A stretch of 64,000 nt of DNA from Ursus arctos (lineage: Eukaryota > Chordata > Mammalia > Carnivora > Ursidae). Of this stretch, positions 58,186 to 64,000 are shown in pieces. The stretch is taken from contig NW_026623100.1 of the NCBI RefSeq assembly GCF_023065955.2, forward strand, positions 15,353,001 through 15,417,000, given 5' to 3'. The notes under the pieces were generated by a model. That model searched no databases. It worked only from the letters and a program-made list of their open reading frames with translations, and was not told the DNA's origin. Made by a program: the position numbers and the translations under genes. Each line of letters opens with the position of its first letter. Within the stretch, counting starts at the first letter, position 1.

Positions 58186-58421
58186 AGAGTTTCTCTTAGC
58201 ACTGCGGACATTTCGAGCCAGATAATTCTTTGCTTGAGGGGCAGCACGGGGGAAGGGGTTGTCTTGTGCATCGTAGGACATGTAGCAGCGTCACTGGCCT
58301 CTACCCGCTAGATGCCAGTAACCAGCTCTCTGGTTTGGTGGTGACAATACTACATGTCTCCAGACATGGCCAAACCTTCCCCTGGGGGTCAAAATTACCC
58401 CCAGTTGAGAACCACTGCTCT
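58186..58421 (-). mobile_element. hAT-type non-autonomous element, reverse
   Basis: The right end is CCCAGTTGAGAACCACTG (58404-58421), the complement of CAGTGGTTCTCAA. CATGTCTCCAGACATGGCC and GATGCCAGTAACCAGC fit the body. It is a reverse copy of the family at 13529-13732. Confidence 0.75.
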
Positions 58422-59749
58422 AGTGTCAACCCTGCCCCATCATCTCCAGTATGATTAACGTCCACAGACTGAAGCCATGACAGGAAGCCAGAGAGAGGAG
58501 GGAGACAGGAGAGATGACGGTGGGACAGAGGAGCCTGGTTCTGGAAGGAGGAGGTGACATCTGACCTGGGCCACAAAGGATGGGTAGGATTTGGCTAATT
58601 TAGCTAGAAGGACGATGCTCCAAATAGGGGAAACAGTGTGCTCAAAGGCAAGGGCGTACCCCATGTGGTCATGCAGGTGCGCATGCCCAAGTGCCCAGCT
58701 GAGGGGACAAGCGGGAGCTGAAATGCAGCCCACCCTCCCCTGGCCAAGCCATGACCCTGGGCGCTGGGCTGTGTCAGTCCAGAGGAACGGGAGCTTTTTT
58801 TCTGAGTACAAGGGTATCTTGTGTATCCCCCACCTCATGGGCTCATGGTACCATATCTGTCCAGAGGGGGCCTTTTTCTAATGACACACAAGGGCCACAG
58901 AGGCCAGCCAAGGCCCCACAAATGAGCACACCCTGGGATGGAGAGGAAAGGCAAGCCAGCAAAGTAGCCAGAACTCTGTCAGGGGCTCTAGCTTTCTCTG
59001 GCCCTGGTTGGCCCCACGCACTCCTCTCCACTCTGACTGGTCTGTGGGGACCCCGCGCTGCCCTGCAGAGGCCCTCATGGAGGAATGAGAAGGAAGTTCT
59101 TTCAAGAGCTCAAAGTAGGCTGAACCAAAAGGAGAAGGAAACTCAGAGAAGAGCCTGGACCTGGACACGGACCACAGCCAGTGTGCCTGGGTTCGGATCA
59201 CTGCTGCTGCTGCCTCTCCCCAGAAAGGCCCTGCAGATAGACGACCACCCTTCAGGGAGGACCCTCTGCCCAGAGCCCCCACCCCCTCCTGCATAGAGAC
59301 ATCCAGACCCTGCAGGAACCCCTTGCCCCATCACTCCCTTTCTTTGCCCATCCAGCCAGCCGTGGGCCGGTACAAACCAGGGTGCAGGAGGCCCTGGGGA
59401 TGCGTGAAGATCGTCACAGGACGCGTATTTGGGTGTGGGTCCTAAGAGCCTCACAGGACAAGCCCTCAAATTCCACACGGGCTTTCCCCTGCAAGTGTCC
59501 TGCCTGAGCTCCCGCAGGTCGGAGGTCGGAGGTCACGGGCCAGGAAAGCTGCTGGTCCCTCTCCTACTTCCCATTTCACCATCACCCTTCTCCCACCTCT
59601 CAAAAGAAAGGCACAGCCCTCACCCTTCCCAAATCTTACCATGGTGCATTGACTTGGGGGGAAAATGTATGGCACGACGAAGCTACACTCTGAGTCCTGG
59701 TACCCCTGTTGAGGAAAAGAATGCCCAGTGACTGGGCAGATTCGAGAGC
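58422..59749. other. Intergenic, nothing recognised
   Basis: The 181-residue frame at 58751-59296 and its antisense competitors have no domain. 58560-58680 resembles a diffuse old repeat, but I cannot support a name. Confidence 0.45.
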
Positions 59750-60260
59750 TTCCGATTCTCTGCTCTCATTCAAACTGAAGGATCTCTTCTAGTTGTCAGC
59801 GGATAGATTGTTAATGACCCACCGATACGATCTTTGGCATATAACTCAAAAGGAATTTATAAAATTGATTGACAAACTCCTTATATTCCTTTGTACTTGG
59901 GTGAAAAGGCTTCTGAGCTCAGCTCTCGCATCTATGAAAACACACACGATGGAATTAATGCTGAACCCTGACCTCTTCTAGCAAATGAGTAATAGTCGTC
60001 CATGGATATAGGAACTAATTGGGGCAGGAAAAAAAGCTTCATCTCATTAAGAAATGTATTTCCAGTTAAGCTTTCTTTTTTATGTTTCCTTAATATCTAT
60101 TAAAATTCCTAATAGCATTTGTTTTGATTAATTGTATGCTCGTTGTCATGGTGCAAATCCAGACAAAATATTCTCTAACATCTCTAGAATCTGTGGTCAC
60201 AGGAAATTTTTTTTAAAAAATGAATTCATTTTATATACATAGCTTTTGGAGAGAAATGGG
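59750..60260. promoter_or_regulatory. Candidate conserved non-coding element (AT-rich, single-copy)
   Basis: About 500 bases with homeodomain-like and related words: GGAATTAATGCTGAAC, ATATAGGAACTAATTGG, TCTCATTAAGAAATG, TTTGATTAATTGTATGC, and AAATTGATTGACAAAC. There are no repeat hallmarks, and AT content differs sharply from the GC-rich sequence upstream. The role is inferred. Confidence 0.35.
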
Positions 60261-61095
60261 ATAAGGTGATACATAAAAGTCATTCAATCATAAAAATATG
60301 TGAGGGTAAATTTCTGTAGGGAAAGTAGAATGAAAATATAAACTGGAGGAGAAAAAAGAAAGATGACATCGTTCCTGCTGTTATGAAATTCACGTGTTTT
60401 TTAAAGGGATAGCAGTGGGTATCCAATGCTATAGTATTTCATTTGGAAATGTTTTTCAGAGTTCTAAAACAGCTTTATTTTTCAATGTCAATATTTGCAC
60501 ACACCAGAGAGCACACGACACCCTATGTAACTATACTATAAAAAAAAATTGAATGTTTGCTCCTACAAATGTGCAAGGGGGGTAGCTAGATTTTCATGAT
60601 TCTTTTAGGAGTCTACAAGAAAAACTGTAGACCCCCTCCGACCGGGGCCCCCAAGCCTGGCTCTTGCCTGCAAGGAAGGGGTGCCTAGAATGAATGGGAA
60701 ACCAAGAACTTTGAATATGCCCCTAAATCTTGGGAGACCTGACATTTTCAAAGCTGGGGGGCTCTCCCTAGCTCTGGGTTGGTGGGAAATGGGCCAAGGA
60801 GACCTCCCTTCATCCAATCAGTACTTTCCTCCCATCTTTTTTGTTTTCTCGTTCTATTTTAAGCATTCCTCTCAAATGCCATCTCTCCACTCCAGATGCC
60901 CTATCAGGTTGGTGTGAGCCCAGGGTTGGTTTGCCCCTGCTGCCTCCACCGCTGGATTTCTCCTGGAGCCCCTGCTGCCAGCGCCACCCGACCCCCACGC
61001 CCACTCTGCCTGGGCACCCTTTGCGCGCGTGCACCCCCCACCCCACCCCCGCCGTTTCCTTCCTTCTGTGGCTCTGGGCCCGTCCTCACTCCCAG
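60261..61095. other. Intergenic, nothing recognised
   Basis: AT-rich to 60600, then C-rich. 60850-60900 may be a short L2 scrap (TCTCAAATGCCATCTCTCC), too short to claim. Confidence 0.45.
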
Positions 61096-61099
61096 TATG

Positions 61100-61240
61100 G
61101 CCGTGAGTTCACTCATCTGGGTCTCCAGTAAGATGGGGATAATAAGTAAGCCAGATGAAATGGGTACAGCCCCTGGCACCGAGCCTGGCCTGCAGCCGGA
61201 ACTGGGCACCCAGTAGCATCCAACAAATACTAGCTAAACG
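61100..61240 (+). mobile_element. MIR 3' fragment
   Basis: CTCATCTGGGTCTCCAGTAA, then GATGGGGATAATAAGTAAGC and CCCTGGCACCGAGCCTGGCC correspond to the MIR 3' half. Confidence 0.75.
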
Positions 61241-61689
61241 TGCGGTGAAGTCTGGGCTTCCTAGCGGCCCCCTTCTCGGAGCCCAGGGAACCAAGGAGCT
61301 TCCCCAATCCCCAGGGCTCCTTTAGGTAACCTGCCAGCTAGAGGCGCTAACGATGCCCTCAGCCTTTTGCCACCGCGGGTCAGCTCCGGTTTGGGCGGGG
61401 AGTAGGGGGAAGCCAGGAGCTATGAAGTCATGCTCAGGTCACGTGATGGTCCTGCATCTGTCACTGGGGTACACTTACTAAGACAGCGGGGCCTGTGACT
61501 TTCAAACCAGTTTTCTCTCCCTCCTCCCTCTCCTGGTAAGCTGGCCCCTTTTACACCAAGGGACCGTGTCAAAAGTCTAGGACCGTGAAGGGTATGGATT
61601 TAAGGGCTGGGAAAGAAAGAAAGGAAGGGAGTGGGAAAAAAGAATCAGAGATTGAAAACCATGCTTAAGCCCCGTTCTTTGAACTCTTT
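61241..61689. other. Intergenic, nothing recognised
   Basis: No gene or named repeat. A GA-rich patch lies near 61610-61640. Confidence 0.5.
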
Positions 61690-61960
61690 TCTGCCACAGC
61701 AATTTGGCACAGGTATTAAAGAGTCGTTTAAAAGTCGTCATACTCTTAACCCCTTAATTCCAGTTCTAGGATGCTTGCCTATGGAAATCATCTGAACTGG
61801 GGCGAAGGTTTAGCTACGCAAAAATCACTGCCTTGTTATAGAAACTAAAAAATACATATGATGAACTTGAATAGATTAGGGTATAAAATAACAATAATCA
61901 GGCAGGCGTTTAAAATGGTGATTTTCAAGAATTTGTCATGGCATGGAAAATGCATGAAAA
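61690..61960 (+). mobile_element. Ancient L1 (L1ME-like) fragment
   Basis: CTCTTAACCCCTTAATTCCA, then GTTCTAGGATGCTTGCCTAT and CAAAAATCACTGCCTTGTTA follow the late ORF2/3' order of old L1s. Confidence 0.6.
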
Positions 61961-61964
61961 AAAA

Positions 61965-62230
61965 ATGACCATAGGGAATATTTGTTGAGCGCTTACCATG
62001 TGCCAGATGTTCTGCGAAATGGTTTATATGGATTGATTCCCACACCCCTAGGAGACAGATTCTATCACTATCCCTCTTCTAAAAACTGTGGCCTGGAGGA
62101 GGAACTTGCCTAAGGTTGACTAGCAAATAAAGTGTGAACACTGAGGTGTAGAGTTTATCCAAAGGGCTTAACTGAGGAAGTGGCAGAAACAGGATTTAAA
62201 CTCAGGGACTCTGAACCCGGCCTCCAGCCT
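61965..62230 (-). mobile_element. MIR SINE, reverse
   Basis: TGTTGAGCGCTTACCATGTG, CCAGATGTTCTGCG, then GAGGAACTTGCCTAAGGTTG and GGATTTAAACTCAGGGACTC are the complement of MIR. Confidence 0.85.
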
Positions 62231-62429
62231 CTTACCTCCCATGCTCTTAACTACCTGCCACAGCAGAAAGGAATCAGGCCCAACTCTGCATGCAGCAATA
62301 GGCCAGTAACGTGTATGCACACACGTGCCCCCCCCCCAATATATGCACGGAAAAATAATGGAAGGACAGGCTCTACGTTTTCACAGTGGTATCTCTCAGT
62401 GGGACAATTACCTGTGATTTAAATTTACT

Positions 62430-62825
62430 TTATACTACTCTGGATCTTTAAATTTCTCAACAACGTGTATGTATTCATTTAAGAAGTAGACAAAATGCTA
62501 TATACAGATTGATTCCACTAAAAAGCTATGTACTAATTGCAGCCCTGTTTATTATAATAAAAACGTGAAAATAACTCAAATGTCAATTACTGTTTGAACA
62601 GTTAAAATCAATTATAAAATATATTAGGTGCAATCATTTGTATAAAGACCAAACAATTCCATATATGAGGAGCAAAATGGCAGGCATATCATGCAAAATT
62701 ATTTGAGTATCACTGTGAAATACGAAAAAAGAAAATAACTGTATCAGGATGGTAAAATTATGTGATTTATAAAAATTTTTGACTTCTATTTTTCTATTTC
62801 TTGTATAATAAAAATTTTTCACTCA
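62430..62825 (+). mobile_element. Ancient L1 (L1ME-like) fragment
   Basis: AATTGCAGCCCTGTTTATTA, then AACTCAAATGTCAATTACTG and TTATAAAATATATTAGGTGC resemble old L1 3' regions. It ends near TATAATAAAAATTTTT. Confidence 0.55.
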
Positions 62826-62914
62826 GTTAAGGTTCAGTCATCACAAGTAGCATGGAACACATGGGCATTTCTTTTGCCTTTCTGTTTTATTTCAGTTCGT
62901 TGCCAAAACACCCC

Positions 62915-63040
62915 TACGAGAATAGGCATTTTCTCTCCCATTTTACTGATTGGAAAAGTAAGGCATAGAAAAGGTGAGTTACTTTGCTAACCTAGCTAAT
63001 GAATGGCAACCCTGGAAATAGAACCCAGGCCAGCAATCTC
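62915..63040 (-). mobile_element. MIR fragment, reverse
   Basis: CTCCCATTTTACTGATTGGA, then AAAGTAAGGCATAGAAAAGG and CCTGGAAATAGAACCCAGGC are the complement of MIR. Confidence 0.8.
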
Positions 63041-64000
63041 CCACCCCAGGGCTCTGGGCTCTGGCCTAGAAACAACACGGATTCCCTTATGGAAAGACAG
63101 GATGGTGCTGCGTAGAGAACAGAAACCACTATTATCATTAAGACTGCAAACTGGGATCCAAGTCTGGATTGTCTCCGGTGGACAAGAAGAGCCTGAAGAT
63201 AGGAAGCATGCCTTGTTGATGCTCTCTGTGTCCCAAGTGGGACCACCTAAGGCCCAAGCTTTCTCTCCAAACCCCTCCACCCACACCCACACCACACCCA
63301 CCCAGCCTGGTCTGCAAATGCAGGCTCCCTAGAAACATGCCTTGCCCTTGGTTGGAGAGAGACCAGTAGATCTGCAGTTTAGCCTCTCCCGTGCCCTTTA
63401 GGGTACAGCTCTGCCCATGGCCCGTAAGAGGGGTAGGGACCCCAGAGGCTGGCGTGTGTGGTGCCAGGTAGGCAAGAGAAGGAAGCCTGGAAAGAGATCA
63501 GAGGAGATCAAGGGTCAGCAATAGTGGGTGAAGCCAGCAGTGGGAAGATAGGGGGCCAAGAGGTTCCAGGGAACTTGGTCATGAGGCCCTGGCTCTTCAC
63601 TTAACAGATGGAGATGGCCAGGGTCACACAACAACCAGAGAGAATAGGAGTGAGTCCAAATAAAGCCCAAGGGAATCAGTGGAAAACCAGGCTTCATTCA
63701 TTCAAGGTATACCCAGCGCCATCCCAGCTTACCAGATCTTTCCGTTCTTATAGGGCCAGAGTCTGTACCTTATCCCCAATTTCACCCCCCTTGGGGGTCA
63801 GTGACCCTCATGGCTCAAGGTGGGAAAAACCTGGCAAGTCACAAGAGAGGGGGCAGCTCCATTTCCAGGAAAACAAACCCAACCTCCAAAATACATGAAA
63901 CGAAACAAAGGGGTAAGAGTCCAAGCATCTGCCCAAGTCCAAGGATTCCAGAGCCTAGTGGGCAAAGGTTCCAAAAGGCAGGACGAGTCAGGAAGAGGCA
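63041..64000. other. Intergenic, nothing recognised
   Basis: Single-copy-looking sequence to the window end. Frames 63003-63332 and 63608-63898 have no domain. Confidence 0.5.

Noticed and set aside
58751..59296. 181-residue plus-strand ORF
   Set aside because: It competes with open frames on the other strand, is low in stops because of GC content, and has no domain or splice context.
48327..64000. Search for ATP6V1E2, the next gene in human order
   Set aside because: No frame resembling the V-ATPase E subunit was seen on either strand. In human it lies farther away, so absence within 15.7 kb is expected.

Overview
This is about 64 kb of mammalian nuclear DNA, mostly intergenic. It carries at least eighteen tRNA-derived SINEC elements (the family typical of Carnivora), plus L1, L2, MIR, MaLR/MLT1 and hAT fossils. 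Several SINE copies use the wording I associate with bears (a copy at 28002-28231 has GCGTGATCCCGGCGTTATGG near its head), so I infer a caniform carnivoran, probably a bear. That attribution is from memory, not a search.

One protein-coding gene is supported: TMEM247, on the plus strand with three coding exons (43937-44065, 44722-45060, 48138-48326). The splice sites are canonical and all junctions are phase 0. The predicted protein has 218 residues: an acidic, Pro/Ser-rich N-terminal half, a charged coiled-coil segment and two C-terminal membrane helices. In human, TMEM247 lies between EPAS1 and ATP6V1E2, tens of kilobases from each. Neither neighbour is visible here.

Layout. 1-7680: head-to-tail L1 fragments with two SINE insertions and a CA/CG repeat. 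7.7-26.6 kb: mixed unique and repeat DNA with many SINEs, nested hAT and L1 remnants, an unrecognised broken ORF pair at 16960-17512 and a candidate conserved non-coding block near 25.7-26.1 kb. 27.1-33.4 kb: long L2 LINE remnants. 33.8-37.9 kb: three same-orientation CTCF-like motifs. 39-43.6 kb: repeats, including an MLT1 LTR broken by another repeat and two SINEs. 43.9-48.3 kb: TMEM247, whose second intron holds an antisense CR1/L3 LINE fossil. 48.3-64 kb: an MLT1 LTR, MIRs, hAT and L1 fragments, and single-copy AT-rich blocks that could be regulatory.

I see no operon-like or defence-like system, no CRISPR array, no functional tRNA or rRNA gene, and nothing that justifies claiming a new biological system. 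The most useful results are the assembled TMEM247 model, the CR1/L3 fossil, the CTCF-like cluster and the candidate enhancer blocks.
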